The notes below the pieces were generated by a model, which saw only the letters and a list, made by a program, of their open reading frames with translations, was not told the origin of the DNA and did no database searches. From Pelagicoccus sp. SDUM812002 (GTDB taxonomy: Bacteria; Verrucomicrobiota; Verrucomicrobiia; Opitutales; Opitutaceae), in the NCBI RefSeq assembly GCF_031127835.1, contig NZ_JARXHX010000006.1, forward strand, positions 62,001 to 126,000: a DNA stretch of 64,000 nucleotides, written 5' to 3'. Positions 27,745-36,906 of the stretch are shown one piece after another. The position numbers were made by a program, and so were the translations under genes. Position 1 is the first letter of the stretch. Each line of letters opens with the position of its first letter.

Positions 27745-28497
27745 ATGAAAACAAAGCTCGTCCTACTCGCCGCCATCGCGACGCTCTCTGCCGGCCATGC
27801 CGCAGCTCAAGTTTCGAAAAAGTTCCAGACCAAGATTGTAATCGAAGCCATTGCAGCCGACGGCTACGTGGAAGACGCACCCGCATTCCTCCTCTACCCT
27901 GAGGGTGAGACCTTGAGTGTTCTGAAAGAATCCGGAGCCATTCCGAAACTAGAGAGCTCGATCAAAAAGCTCGGTTATTCCATTGTGACCCAAGAGTCCG
28001 AAGCTGCCGTGTTCATTCGAGTTGCGTTCAACGAATTCGAACCCTACGCCACCGATATCGAATATCAAAACCGCCCTCGACTCGATTATTCGAACTCCCC
28101 CTCAACTGCGAACTACGCCGCCATGATGCAAGGGGGTCGCTACAACAAACTCGCCAATCCCAGACAAAACCGCGATCAAAACAACGCGGAATCACTCCTT
28201 GGCCCCAACGGGGAAATCATCAACCTCGCGGACCAGAAAGACCGCGAAACTAAAATAATCCCCTCAGAGGAGGAGACGATTGAAGCCACCATCTATCCCA
28301 TCGCACTCGAGGTGTCCGCTTGGATGTTGGACCAAGATAGAAAGGAAGCTCCGCCAGAACAACTTTGGGCCGTGCGAGCTTCCTATAATAATTTGAGGGA
28401 CGAGGAAACTCAGCCACAGCTGCTCGATCTCAGCAAGAGCGCGAGCCGATTCCTCGGCAAAAACCTGAAAAAACAAAAGCTCGTTTCTAGAAACTAA
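27745..28497 (+). CDS. Secreted protein of unknown function
   Basis: This 250-residue protein has a clear signal peptide (MKTKLVLLAAIATLSAGHAAAQ). Residues 60-90 and 175-215 alternate short strands and helices. The segment 'LESSIKKLGYSIVTQESEAA' followed by VFIRVAFNE resembles proteins of the DUF4136 type, in which a predicted envelope domain is followed by a variable tail, but the match is loose. The middle (95-170) is rich in Asn, Gln and Arg and probably disordered. It is convergent with the methyltransferase gene, 18 bp apart. I cannot assign a function. Confidence 0.7.
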   Translation: MKTKLVLLAAIATLSAGHAAAQVSKKFQTKIVIEAIAADGYVEDAPAFLLYPEGETLSVLKESGAIPKLESSIKKLGYSIVTQESEAAVFIRVAFNEFEPYATDIEYQNRPRLDYSNSPSTANYAAMMQGGRYNKLANPRQNRDQNNAESLLGPNGEIINLADQKDRETKIIPSEEETIEATIYPIALEVSAWMLDQDRKEAPPEQLWAVRASYNNLRDEETQPQLLDLSKSASRFLGKNLKKQKLVSRN

Positions 28498-28515
28498 ACG
28501 ATCGCGAGGCTAGCA

Positions 28516-29262
28516 TCAGACCAGCCGCAGGCTCATGCTAATTCCGCCACGCAAGGGCCCCGGAAGCCAACGAGAGATATGGTCGCACACACGATCGAAT
28601 CGCTTGCCGTCGATCAAGTTGCTATCCATCCAGACGCTCTCCACCTGCAATCCGCACCGATCAGCATAGCGGCGTAAATCCGCCACAGTGAGCTCGCGAA
28701 AGTGGCCAGGATTCGTTCGATCCAAACGAATCAGCTCGTAAGGATTTTCTCCTGACAAGAGCCTCAACCTCTTCTTCAAAGCCGCAGCATTCGGGGTCTG
28801 CAGCAAGACCCGCCCGTTTGGTCGTAGCAACGATTTAAGGCAATTCAGGATTTGCTCTGGAGAGGTGTAAAGATGCTCAACCACCTCCGCGAAGACAATC
28901 AAATCGTAACCGTCTCCTTCAAGCTTGGGCCACCTACTTACATCATAGGCATCGTTCAGGTCCATCTCGATGTGGCGAGAACACTCTCCTACCGCAAACC
29001 GATGATCGAAAAACCCAATTGTATCCACTTGTGAATACGGAAGGACAGCTTTTAGTAGCACCGTCTGGAAGGAGTTGCCGACATCGAGCAACCGATAGTC
29101 ACCATTCTCTGGCGCACAGCGACATGCAAAATTCGCGAGCCACTCAAAACGCGTCCGGTGCAAGGACCAATAACGGGCTGCCTCCGCATCCAAGCTCGAG
29201 GCAAAGCGATCGACCTCTAACAATGAGTCGCCAACTCCACTCTCCTCGCCTCGACCTCCCAC
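28516..29262 (-). CDS. Class I SAM-dependent methyltransferase
   Basis: This 248-residue protein has a Rossmann-type methyltransferase fold: motif I as LLDVGNSFQTVLL (a variant of the glycine-rich loop, with S-F in place of the usual glycines), 'YDLIVFAEVVEHLYTSPEQI' (motif IV), LRPNGRVLLQTPNA (motif VI) and a C-terminal 'RELTVADLRRYADRCGLQVE'. The pattern matches methyltransferases of type 11 acting on small molecules or glycans. It begins with GTG 16 bp after the TrmH-like gene and is likely its operon partner. Target unknown. Confidence 0.82.
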   Translation of the reverse strand: MGGRGEESGVGDSLLEVDRFASSLDAEAARYWSLHRTRFEWLANFACRCAPENGDYRLLDVGNSFQTVLLKAVLPYSQVDTIGFFDHRFAVGECSRHIEMDLNDAYDVSRWPKLEGDGYDLIVFAEVVEHLYTSPEQILNCLKSLLRPNGRVLLQTPNAAALKKRLRLLSGENPYELIRLDRTNPGHFRELTVADLRRYADRCGLQVESVWMDSNLIDGKRFDRVCDHISRWLPGPLRGGISMSLRLV

Positions 29263-29278
29263 TGTATTTAAAAAATTA

Positions 29279-30232
29279 CTACGCTTCTACGAGATACTTC
29301 TGCAGCAGCAAAGCCGCCTCTGTCGCCACATCGAGTCGGTCGATGGCACCGCTGCCTGGAATACCCACCAACGCCGAGCATTCCTGCTTTGTAGAATCAT
29401 GCAGCCCCGTCTCCTCGTTTCCGATCACGACGGCGATCGGCTTGTCGATATCTTCCTCCGGACAGATCGCCATGTGCTCCGGCAAAGGCACCCCTTCCAG
29501 GTCGACGCCAATCACGAAATGCGTCTTGCGTGCTCCCTTGAGAAAGCTCGGGACGTTCTCGACGAGTCGGAGATCCACCATATCCAATCCGCCGCGAGCT
29601 GCCCGGTAAGCAACTTCGTTAGGGCGAGCTTGCTTGCGTGAGGCAGCGATCAAGAACTTTTCCACTCCGAAATAGGCTGAGGTGCGAGCTAGGCGCCCGA
29701 GGATTTCAGGATCGCTCACACCATCGATGATCAAAAGAGGCATCCCTTCCTTTGCCCAAAACTCCGCTGCCTTGGTAGTCGCCATCTCAGGTTGTCGGCG
29801 ACGAACAATAGCGACGACACCACCGTGTTGCGAAGTGCCCGCTTGCCGGCAGAGCTCGTCGAACTCGACTTGATTGTACGGCTTCTTCTCTTTGGCCAGA
29901 AATTTGCAGATCTCGCCAAACATCGGGGCCAGTTCCGCATCGAAGTAGAGTCGTTCCACGATGAACGGCTTGCAATGGAAGAGGCTACCCACCGCATGGA
30001 CGCCACACACAGCTTCGAGCCACTGTTCACCTTGAGCAGTTCGAATGACCTCCGGTTCGACCGGTTCGCGCTTGGCTGGCGGGCGACCCTCGCGCTTGGA
30101 TCGATCGCTGGGACGCCCTCCGTCTCGACCTTCTGGACGACGGCTTTTCTTGAAGTCTCGACGCTCCCGCGAACCTTGGCTTTCGCTCGGCCCTTTGCGT
30201 CCCCATGGTGAATCTGAATGCTCCTTTTTCAA
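29279..30232 (-). CDS. TrmH/SpoU-family RNA 2'-O-methyltransferase-like protein
   Basis: The first 60 residues are strongly basic and low-complexity, a probable RNA-binding tail. Residues 70-140 match the SpoU substrate-binding domain ('GVHAVGSLFHCKPFIVERLY'). The C-terminal SPOUT region shows motif 2 as VVIGNEETGL and motif 3 as GIPGSGAIDRLDVATEAALL. The usual motif-3 asparagine (LNVS) is LDVA here. Family enzymes methylate the 2'-OH of tRNA or rRNA on a knotted SAM site. The first in-frame start is TTG at 30232; no ATG exists before the conserved region. The methyltransferase gene follows at 16 bp. Confidence 0.82.
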   Translation of the reverse strand: MKKEHSDSPWGRKGPSESQGSRERRDFKKSRRPEGRDGGRPSDRSKREGRPPAKREPVEPEVIRTAQGEQWLEAVCGVHAVGSLFHCKPFIVERLYFDAELAPMFGEICKFLAKEKKPYNQVEFDELCRQAGTSQHGGVVAIVRRRQPEMATTKAAEFWAKEGMPLLIIDGVSDPEILGRLARTSAYFGVEKFLIAASRKQARPNEVAYRAARGGLDMVDLRLVENVPSFLKGARKTHFVIGVDLEGVPLPEHMAICPEEDIDKPIAVVIGNEETGLHDSTKQECSALVGIPGSGAIDRLDVATEAALLLQKYLVEA

Positions 30233-30429
30233 CGGCCTAAAAACACACGTGTTCGCGCCCTCTTAGCAAGGCGAAACGCGGAGCAGCTCGTACTCATTAA
30301 CAGCCTCAATCCGATCGACGCCTCGGGGAACCATCCCACAAATATTTGAACTCATTAAGGTAGGGGTTGAATAAGCGTCCCCAGTCTCCGATTCTATCAC
30401 ACAAGCGTCACCCAGCACGCGCCATTTAA

Positions 30430-31179
30430 ATGAAAACTTTCTTCCTCGCTCTTATACTCGGAATATTTGTTGGCTCGATCATCACCAACTATTTCGCAGA
30501 TCCCAAAGCCTACGAAAACCTGAAGGAGGCGAAAGCTCAACTATTTGAAAAGGACGCAATCGAAGAGACCGAACCAAGCAGGCCTGAAGTAGATAGCTCC
30601 GACGAGACCGCCCACTTCGAAGTCGGCGGCGGTAGCCTAGAGGATTCCGAAAAAAACGCCGAGCCGATCTCTGAGCCGATCCCTCTTCCCAAACCCACCC
30701 CAGAAGAAATGTCTCCCGCCGAAGAGGCAGCAAACGCGCCGCCGGAGCCCAGCGAAATTCATCCCCAACCTCCGGAGAGTCCAATACCTGATACCGAGGC
30801 AGAGGCAGAAGAGGCATCCGAGCCCGAGGCTGACATCGAAACCGAAGTGGAGCCTCGCTCTGAGAAGCTGATCGAGGAAGGAACCCAAAAGGCGGACGAG
30901 ATCGTCGATGCGGTCGCCGAAAAAGCCAAGGAAGTGGCCGAAAACGCGAAACCCATGATCGGGGAAGGCATCGATATGACCATCGCTGCCGGCATCCGCG
31001 CCCAATACAAATTGGAAGAAGACATCGATTCTGCCGCCATCGAGATTTCCGTGAAGGACAACATCGTCACGCTCTCTGGAACTGTCGACTCTGAGAAGAC
31101 AAAACAGCGAGTCATCGAAATCGCTGTTTTCACAAAAGGCGTGGATGGAGTGGAAGAGAGTTTAAGCATCGTAGAGTAA
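30430..31179 (+). CDS. BON-domain protein with acidic, proline-rich linker
   Basis: This 249-residue protein has an N-terminal hydrophobic segment (residues 3-20) that anchors it in the membrane or is a signal sequence. A long acidic linker rich in Glu and Pro follows (about 40-150), then a helical stretch, and a C-terminal BON domain at about 183-249 (IRAQYKLEEDIDSAAIEISV, 'NIVTLSGTVDSEKTKQRVIE', GVDGVEESL). BON domains are thought to bind phospholipid and occur in envelope-stress proteins such as OsmY. The linker suggests the domain reaches across the periplasm. It lies upstream of glycerate kinase without obvious functional link. Confidence 0.82.
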   Translation: MKTFFLALILGIFVGSIITNYFADPKAYENLKEAKAQLFEKDAIEETEPSRPEVDSSDETAHFEVGGGSLEDSEKNAEPISEPIPLPKPTPEEMSPAEEAANAPPEPSEIHPQPPESPIPDTEAEAEEASEPEADIETEVEPRSEKLIEEGTQKADEIVDAVAEKAKEVAENAKPMIGEGIDMTIAAGIRAQYKLEEDIDSAAIEISVKDNIVTLSGTVDSEKTKQRVIEIAVFTKGVDGVEESLSIVE

Positions 31180-31230
31180 AAAGCGGGCGTTGGAACGGAG
31201 CGTGCTCGAATCAAAGAACTTCCCTCTTCC

Positions 31231-32397
31231 ATGAAAAATGCCCTCATCGCTTTCGATAAGTTCAAAGACGCCCTTACCGCTCATCAAGCCTGCCACGCCG
31301 CAGCTGAAGCATTAGCTGAAATCCAACCGAGCTGGAGCATCGCCACTTCTCCTCTTGCCGATGGGGGTGACGGATTTTGCGATACCCTGACCCGGCTCTG
31401 CGACGGAACTTTCGTAAAGTGCGAGGTCGATGGGCCCCTAGGTCAAGCTACCATCGCAAGCTACGGCTTAGTCGATGTAGCCAAAATTTCCGGTCCCGCA
31501 GCCACTCGACTCGATCTACCCACTGATTCACAAAAGCTCGCCATCGTCGAATTCGCCCAATCTAGCGGCATCGCTCTGGTACCGAGCGAGCGGCGATCTC
31601 CTTGGACTACCACGAGTCGCGGTCTCGGACAAACGATCGCTCATGCCCAAGCGGAAGGAGCGGACGCCATACTCGTCGGACTGGGAGGTTCTGCTACCAA
31701 CGACCTCGCGCTTGGCGCCTTGCAAGCCCTCGGCTACACGCTTCTTGGCCCCGAAAACTGCCTCATCGAGGCAGTGGCCACGCCAGAAATGTGGGATAAA
31801 ATCGAGCGTATCCAAGCTCCGGATGCAATGTTTGAGCTGCCGCTCCGAATCGCATGCGACGTTGAAAATCCACTCCTAGGGCCCAACGGAGCGACCGCAA
31901 TATTCGGCCCTCAAAAAGGATTGAAGCCAGAAGACTTCGATAGCTTGGACGCAAAAATGGAACGCCTGGCAACCCTGCTTCGCGACACTACCAATTCGCC
32001 TCCGTCGAGCTTGGAGGTTGCAGGCAGCGGAGCTGCTGGCGGAGCCGCCTTTGGTCTGATGATCGGACTCGGAGGAAGTTTGGTGCAAGGGGCAGAGCTG
32101 GTTTTCGATTGGTCGGACCTACACTCGAAACTCGCCGCTGCGGACATGGTGATAACAGGAGAAGGTCGTTTCGATGCCTCGTCGCTTCAAGGCAAAGGTC
32201 CTGGCTCCCTCGCCACGCTCTGTATGTCGCAAGGCAAGGAACTCTTAGTCCTTGCTGGTAGTCTAGGAGACTTACCAGACGGCAAATTGGCTTCGAAGGC
32301 CCGAGCTATTTCACCCGCCGATTTGCCATTACCCCAAGCGCTAGCCGAAACCGAAAAGAACATCCGAGCCACTATCACGGCTGAGTTTTCCTCATAA
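31231..32397 (+). CDS. Glycerate kinase (GarK/GlxK family)
   Basis: This 388-residue cytoplasmic enzyme fits the class I glycerate kinase family: 'LIAFDKFKDALTAHQACHAA' at the N-terminus, SPLADGGDGF, 'ILVGLGGSATNDLALGALQA', FGPQKGL and VITGEGRFDASSLQGKGP. It phosphorylates D-glycerate, usually at O2 in this family, feeding glycolysis from glyoxylate, tartronate or aldarate degradation. The first 12 residues match the family start exactly. No other glycerate-pathway gene is adjacent. Confidence 0.92.
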   Translation: MKNALIAFDKFKDALTAHQACHAAAEALAEIQPSWSIATSPLADGGDGFCDTLTRLCDGTFVKCEVDGPLGQATIASYGLVDVAKISGPAATRLDLPTDSQKLAIVEFAQSSGIALVPSERRSPWTTTSRGLGQTIAHAQAEGADAILVGLGGSATNDLALGALQALGYTLLGPENCLIEAVATPEMWDKIERIQAPDAMFELPLRIACDVENPLLGPNGATAIFGPQKGLKPEDFDSLDAKMERLATLLRDTTNSPPSSLEVAGSGAAGGAAFGLMIGLGGSLVQGAELVFDWSDLHSKLAAADMVITGEGRFDASSLQGKGPGSLATLCMSQGKELLVLAGSLGDLPDGKLASKARAISPADLPLPQALAETEKNIRATITAEFSS

Positions 32398-32580
32398 AAA
32401 GTCGCCGAAGCGTGAATATTACGCAAAAGCGGAGAGCCCCAATCAAGCTCCTCCGCCAAACGTCGAGTCTAGTAGAAACGGACGTGAAATCCTGGCCTGA
32501 GAGCACTGCGTCAAATTCCGGGAAACATTCGAGGATTTCCTTGATCGAACTTCGCCCCTGACCCACAACCTCAACCCCAC

Positions 32581-33147
32581 ATGATGAACACAGTCGAAAC
32601 CGAGACCCATCACGATGAAGAGCACCGCTCTCGTGTACACTCTCGGATTCGTCGTACAAAGAGGTTCCTTCGCCCGCTTCCGCGGCGGGCCAATCTCCAT
32701 CGATGGCCAATCATCAAGTGGTTCGCCAAGGCGGCCCGCAAGACACCGCATCTTTGGAGGTTCGGAGAGAGAGAGGTGCGTATGGCGGTTTACGTGGGAA
32801 GCATTATCGCCTTCCTGCCCATTTTCGGGGCCCAGTTCGCAGTAGCCTTCCTCCTCGCGCTCGCTGTTAGAGCAAACTTGCTCGTCATCATGTCGGTTCA
32901 ACTGGTTACGAATCCCATCACTTTCGCGCCGATCTATTTGCTGACAAAAATGTTTGGAGCCTGGCTGGTCGACCTCTGGGGCCTGCCCTCGCTACACTCT
33001 GGCATTTCAAAAGGGGCGTACGAAATGATTATAGGAGGACTCGTGGTCGGCATCCTTTTCGGATTCATTCTGGACTTGGTATTTCGCTTCTTCGTGTTCC
33101 GCCACCTTAATAAGAGCGTGAACGTCAAGCGGATGCTTAAAAGTTAG
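32581..33147 (+). CDS. DUF2062 domain membrane protein
   Basis: This 188-residue protein has a basic N-terminus and three or four hydrophobic segments between about 67 and 170, with the DUF2062 pattern 'YVGSIIAFLPIFGAQFAVAF', LVTNPITFAPIYLLTKMFG. The family is widespread in Gram-negative bacteria and has no established function; some members are fused to glycosyltransferases. The NamZ-like gene follows, with its preferred start 42 bp downstream, so the two may be co-transcribed. Confidence 0.85.
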   Translation: MMNTVETETHHDEEHRSRVHSRIRRTKRFLRPLPRRANLHRWPIIKWFAKAARKTPHLWRFGEREVRMAVYVGSIIAFLPIFGAQFAVAFLLALAVRANLLVIMSVQLVTNPITFAPIYLLTKMFGAWLVDLWGLPSLHSGISKGAYEMIIGGLVVGILFGFILDLVFRFFVFRHLNKSVNVKRMLKS

Positions 33148-33188
33148 GTTTGCCCAAACCGCGCCGGCGCTACAATTTCGCCACCTTC

Positions 33189-34484
33189 ATGCGGAGCGAA
33201 CCAACTAAAAAAACGGGGACCGCCCCTTTTCCCCACGCCCTAATTGCCTTGCTGGCCTTCTTTTTCCTGCATTGTGCAGTCACGGCTCAGTATATCCAAC
33301 ATTCCAATACTGCCGGCAAAACGCAGCTCGGAATCGACATCCTAGAAGCCAATAACTTCGCCGAACTGAGAGGCAAACGAGTCGGACTGCTCACCCACCC
33401 CGCCGGAGTGAACCAGAATGGGATCAGCACCATCAATATCCTTCACACTGCCCGCGCGGTCAATCTTACCACTCTTTTCGGGCCTGAACACGGAATCTAC
33501 GGAAACGAAAAGGCAGACGTCCCCGTGCTTGACAAAGTCGATTCCCGCACCGGCCTCCCCGTTTACTCGCTCTATGGAAAGTACCGCAAGCCGACTCCAG
33601 AGATGCTCGCCAACATCGACACTCTCGTCATCGACCTGCAAGACGTCGGCACCCGTAGCTACACTTTCGTCAGCTGCATGAAACTTGCGCTAGAAGCCTG
33701 TTTCGAAAACGACAAAGAGGTCATCATCCTCGACCGCCCCAATCCTCTCGGTGGCCTCAAAGTCGACGGTCCGCCACTTGAGGCTCAGTGGCAAAGCTAC
33801 GTCGGCGCTTTTCAGGTCCCCTACGTTCACGGCCTCACCATCGGTGAACTCGCACGTATGGCTGTATCCAAACCTGGAATACTCAACATCAGCGACACCC
33901 AAAGACGCGGCGGTTTGCTCAAAGTGATTACCATGGAAAATTGGAACCGCTACATGAGCTGGCCGCAAACGCGACTCAAGTGGGTACCAACTTCACCCTA
34001 CATCCCAGACTTCGAAGCGGTTGTAGGCTATCCCATGACTGGCCTCGGTGCCCAGCTCGGCGGCTTCAAGCACGGTATCGGATCCGAATTCCCATTTCGC
34101 TACCTGCGCTACGACGGGGTCGATACCGACAAACTGCTCGCCGAACTCAATGCCTGCAACATCCCAGGCATCGCCTTCTCCAAGAAAAAAACAGATCAAG
34201 GCACAGGCCTCTATGTTCGCGTAACAGACTGGCAAAAGTGGCGTCCCACCGAACTTAGTTTCTACATGATGCAAATCACCGCCAAACTCGAAGGCACCAA
34301 CCCATTCGCAAAAGCCACTGAATCGCAAGGCAACCTTTTCAATAAGCATACCGGATCCACCAGCTGGTGGAACCAGCTCGTCGCTAAAGGAGCCCAGGTC
34401 AACGTCAATGGATACATTACTCTATGGCAACGGCAGGCCAAGCAATTCCAAATAGAAAGCCGGCGCTACTGGCTCTACGACTAG
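33189..34484 (+). CDS. NamZ-type exo-beta-N-acetylmuramidase (DUF1343, GH171)
   Basis: This 431-residue exported protein has a signal peptide (LIALLAFFFLHCAVTAQ), then the DUF1343 pattern: LRGKRVGLLTHPAGVNQNG, 'TTLFGPEHGIYGNEKADVPV', DTLVIDLQDVGTRSYTFVS, IILDRPNPLGG. Bacillus NamZ, the founding GH171 member, removes terminal MurNAc from muropeptide sugars, so the role is cell-wall recycling or scavenging. A TTG at 33150 lies upstream; the ATG at 33189 gives a better signal peptide and is preferred. A short palindrome (TATCCGA-TTT-TCGGATA, 34505-34521) lies 20 bp after the stop. Confidence 0.88.
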   Translation: MRSEPTKKTGTAPFPHALIALLAFFFLHCAVTAQYIQHSNTAGKTQLGIDILEANNFAELRGKRVGLLTHPAGVNQNGISTINILHTARAVNLTTLFGPEHGIYGNEKADVPVLDKVDSRTGLPVYSLYGKYRKPTPEMLANIDTLVIDLQDVGTRSYTFVSCMKLALEACFENDKEVIILDRPNPLGGLKVDGPPLEAQWQSYVGAFQVPYVHGLTIGELARMAVSKPGILNISDTQRRGGLLKVITMENWNRYMSWPQTRLKWVPTSPYIPDFEAVVGYPMTGLGAQLGGFKHGIGSEFPFRYLRYDGVDTDKLLAELNACNIPGIAFSKKKTDQGTGLYVRVTDWQKWRPTELSFYMMQITAKLEGTNPFAKATESQGNLFNKHTGSTSWWNQLVAKGAQVNVNGYITLWQRQAKQFQIESRRYWLYD

Positions 34485-34504
34485 TCGATCTGCTAGGTGA
34501 CACG

Positions 34505-34521
34505 TATCCGATTTTCGGATA
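34505..34521. repeat. Short perfect palindrome between NamZ and isomerase genes
   Basis: TATCCGATTTTCGGATA has 7-bp arms and a 3-nt centre. It sits 20 bp after the NamZ-like gene and 138 bp before the isomerase gene, without a U-run. It may be a weak terminator or an operator for the downstream sugar genes. Confidence 0.35.
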
Positions 34522-34658
34522 AGCTCGCCGAGCAGGCTAAAGAGAGACCCGCCTATGGTAAAGCTTCCGCACCCTTTCGCATTGATCCCTTCACTTCCAG
34601 ATTTTTATTACTCCATATTTAGAACCCGAAACCACTCACCCAAAAACCAAATATAGAG

Positions 34659-35702
34659 ATGCCAAGACCCGTCACACTTTTCACCGGCCAATGGGCCGAC
34701 CTCCCAATCGCGGAACTCGCTCCGCTTGCAAAGTCAATGGGCTACGACGGCCTCGAGCTCGCATGCTGGGGCGACCACTTCGACGTCGAACAAGCTGTCA
34801 AAAGCAAAAAGTACTGCCAAGACCTGTGGACCTTGCTCGCCGACCACGAACTCACTTGCTACTCCATCTCTAACCACCTGGTCGGCCAAGCTGTTTGCGA
34901 CAACATAGACGAGCGCCACCAAGCCATCCTGTCTCCCGAGATCTGGGGCGACGGAAAGTCCGAGGGTGTGCGTAAGCGTGCAGCCAAGGAAATGATTCGT
35001 ACCGCCAAGGCAGCCCGCAAATTCTTCGACTGCAAACCCGGCCGCGGCAAAACCGACGAATTCCCAGTCTGCGTCAACGGATTCACCGGCTCTTCCATCT
35101 GGCACGCCCTTTACGCCTTTCCCCCCACGAACCAAGCATTCCTCGACAAAGGGTACGCTGACTTCGCGAAACGCTGGATCCCAATCCTTGATGCATTCGA
35201 CAAGGTAAACGTAAACTTCGGCCTAGAAGTTCATCCAACTGAGATCGCTTTCGACACCGCGTCGGCCCGACGTGCTATCAAAGCTGTCAAAGGACACAAG
35301 CGCTTCGGCTTTAACTACGACCCATCCCACCTCGGATACCAAGGCGTCGACTACGTGCGCTTCATCCGCGAATTCTCGGACCGCATCTACCACGTCCACA
35401 TGAAGGACGTTTGGTGGGGCCACGGTGACGGCTCAGTAGGTGTCTTCGGTGGACACACCGAATTCGGCGACCCCAAACGCTACTGGGACTTCCGCTCGCT
35501 CGGCCACGGCGACATCAATTTCGAAGAAATCATCGTAGCCCTCAACGACATCGCCTACCAAGGCCCACTATCTGTCGAGTGGGAAGATATACGCATGGAC
35601 CGAGTCCACGGCGGATCGGAAGCATCCGATTTCGTTCGATCCGTCGACTTTCCGCCCAGCAACGTCGCCTTCGACGCTGCCTTCGACAAAGAGAAACAAT
35701 AA
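34659..35702 (+). CDS. Sugar phosphate isomerase/epimerase (TIM-barrel, AP_endonuc_2 type)
   Basis: This 347-residue cytoplasmic protein has the xylose-isomerase-like TIM-barrel fold: '[20 protein letters not shown]', [32 protein letters not shown], '[12 protein letters not shown]' and [11 protein letters not shown]. The Glu, Asp, His and Glu residues in these segments form the usual divalent-metal site. It heads a cluster with two Gfo/Idh/MocA oxidoreductases, an arrangement seen in inositol and 3-keto-glycoside degradation. A terminator separates it from the next gene by only 93 bp, so expression may drop stepwise along the cluster. Confidence 0.87.
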   Translation: MPRPVTLFTGQWADLPIAELAPLAKSMGYDGLELACWGDHFDVEQAVKSKKYCQDLWTLLADHELTCYSISNHLVGQAVCDNIDERHQAILSPEIWGDGKSEGVRKRAAKEMIRTAKAARKFFDCKPGRGKTDEFPVCVNGFTGSSIWHALYAFPPTNQAFLDKGYADFAKRWIPILDAFDKVNVNFGLEVHPTEIAFDTASARRAIKAVKGHKRFGFNYDPSHLGYQGVDYVRFIREFSDRIYHVHMKDVWWGHGDGSVGVFGGHTEFGDPKRYWDFRSLGHGDINFEEIIVALNDIAYQGPLSVEWEDIRMDRVHGGSEASDFVRSVDFPPSNVAFDAAFDKEKQ

Positions 35703-35711
35703 TTTGAAAAG

Positions 35712-35738
35712 AGAGCCCGCCTGAATGGCGGGCTCTTT
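35712..35738 (+). terminator. Intrinsic terminator inside the sugar-oxidoreductase cluster
   Basis: AGAGCCCGCC at 35712-35721 pairs exactly with GGCGGGCTCT at 35727-35736 around TGAAT, followed by only a short TT run. It lies 10 bp after the isomerase stop and 57 bp before the next start. The short U-run suggests partial termination. Confidence 0.7.
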
Positions 35739-35794
35739 CAGTCCCCCCCAATCACTCGAACCCCGGAGCATAACCCCGGAACCAAAAAAACAGA

Positions 35795-36874
35795 ATGTCT
35801 ATTAAAGTAGGAGTCATCGGAGCAGGTGGCATGGCCCAGTACCATATCGCCGGTTTCAAACAAGCTGGAGCAGAAATCGTCGCGATCGCCGACCTCAACG
35901 AAACCGCCGCTCGAGCAGCAGCCAAATTGTACGGAGTCGAAAAAGCTTACGGCAGCATCGAAACCATGTTCGAGGAATTGCCCGAACTAGATGCGGTCAC
36001 GATCATCGTTCCGAACAAATTCCATGCCCCGCTCGCCATCCAAGCGCTCGAGGCCGGCAAGCACGTTTTCTGCGAAAAGCCGCCCGCTATCGACGCTGCA
36101 GGCGTGCAGCAGATGAAAGACGCCGCAGAAAAGGCCGGCAAGACGCTGATGTTCAATTTCAACAACCGCGCCCGCCCGGAGTCTTTCGCCATGAAAGCTT
36201 ACGCGGAGGATGGCACAATTGGCCGCATCAATTCTGCCCAAGCAAAATGGATACGCCGAACCGGTATCCCTGGTTTCGGTGGCTGGTTTACCAACAAGGA
36301 CCTAGCAGGAGGCGGCCCCCTTATCGACCTGCTGCACATGGTCGATCTCGCCATGTATTTGATGGATTACCCGGAACCCGCCTACGTGCTCGGCCAAACC
36401 TTCTCCGACTTCATCGACGATAAGAACTTCAAGGGGCCATGGGGCATACCAGACTCGGGCGGCCCCACGAATGTCGAAGCGGCAGCCCACGGATTCGTTA
36501 CCTTCAAGTCAGGCCAAACGCTCAACCTCCAGGTCTCATGGGCAGAGCTCGTGAAGCGCGAAGAAGTTTCCGTCGTTTTCCAAGGCACCGATGCTGGCGG
36601 AAAGATCGAGCGCCTCTTCGGTACCGACGGACTCGACGAAACCTCAATCGATAGTTGCGAACTTTACACCCAAGAAGGTGGCAACTCCGTTAATCGCAGC
36701 ATCGTCACCGAAGCCTGCGAGGACATGGGTCGCTCGCGTTCGGCAGCCAACTTCATCTACACTATTGTGGGCGAAGAAAAGCCGCTCAACACCCCGGACC
36801 AAGCCCTTTCCCTCATGAAGGTCATCGACGCCCTCTACGAATCGGCCAAGTCAGGCAAGCCAGTCGCTTGCTAA
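35795..36874 (+). CDS. Gfo/Idh/MocA family oxidoreductase
   Basis: This 359-residue NAD(P)-dependent dehydrogenase has the N-terminal Rossmann motif KVGVIGAGGMAQYHIAGF, 'AVTIIVPNKFHAPLAIQALE' and 'GKHVFCEKPPAIDAAGV' with the catalytic Lys of the EKP motif. The C-terminal substrate domain contains GGPLIDLLHMVDLAMYLM, with the usual D-x3-H pattern. It follows the isomerase and precedes a second family member by 32 bp. Members oxidise hydroxyls of sugars or inositols, often to 3-keto forms. Substrate not evident. Confidence 0.9.
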   Translation: MSIKVGVIGAGGMAQYHIAGFKQAGAEIVAIADLNETAARAAAKLYGVEKAYGSIETMFEELPELDAVTIIVPNKFHAPLAIQALEAGKHVFCEKPPAIDAAGVQQMKDAAEKAGKTLMFNFNNRARPESFAMKAYAEDGTIGRINSAQAKWIRRTGIPGFGGWFTNKDLAGGGPLIDLLHMVDLAMYLMDYPEPAYVLGQTFSDFIDDKNFKGPWGIPDSGGPTNVEAAAHGFVTFKSGQTLNLQVSWAELVKREEVSVVFQGTDAGGKIERLFGTDGLDETSIDSCELYTQEGGNSVNRSIVTEACEDMGRSRSAANFIYTIVGEEKPLNTPDQALSLMKVIDALYESAKSGKPVAC

Positions 36875-36906
36875 TCCCAAAACCTAAAACCCGGAGACAA
36901 TAAACA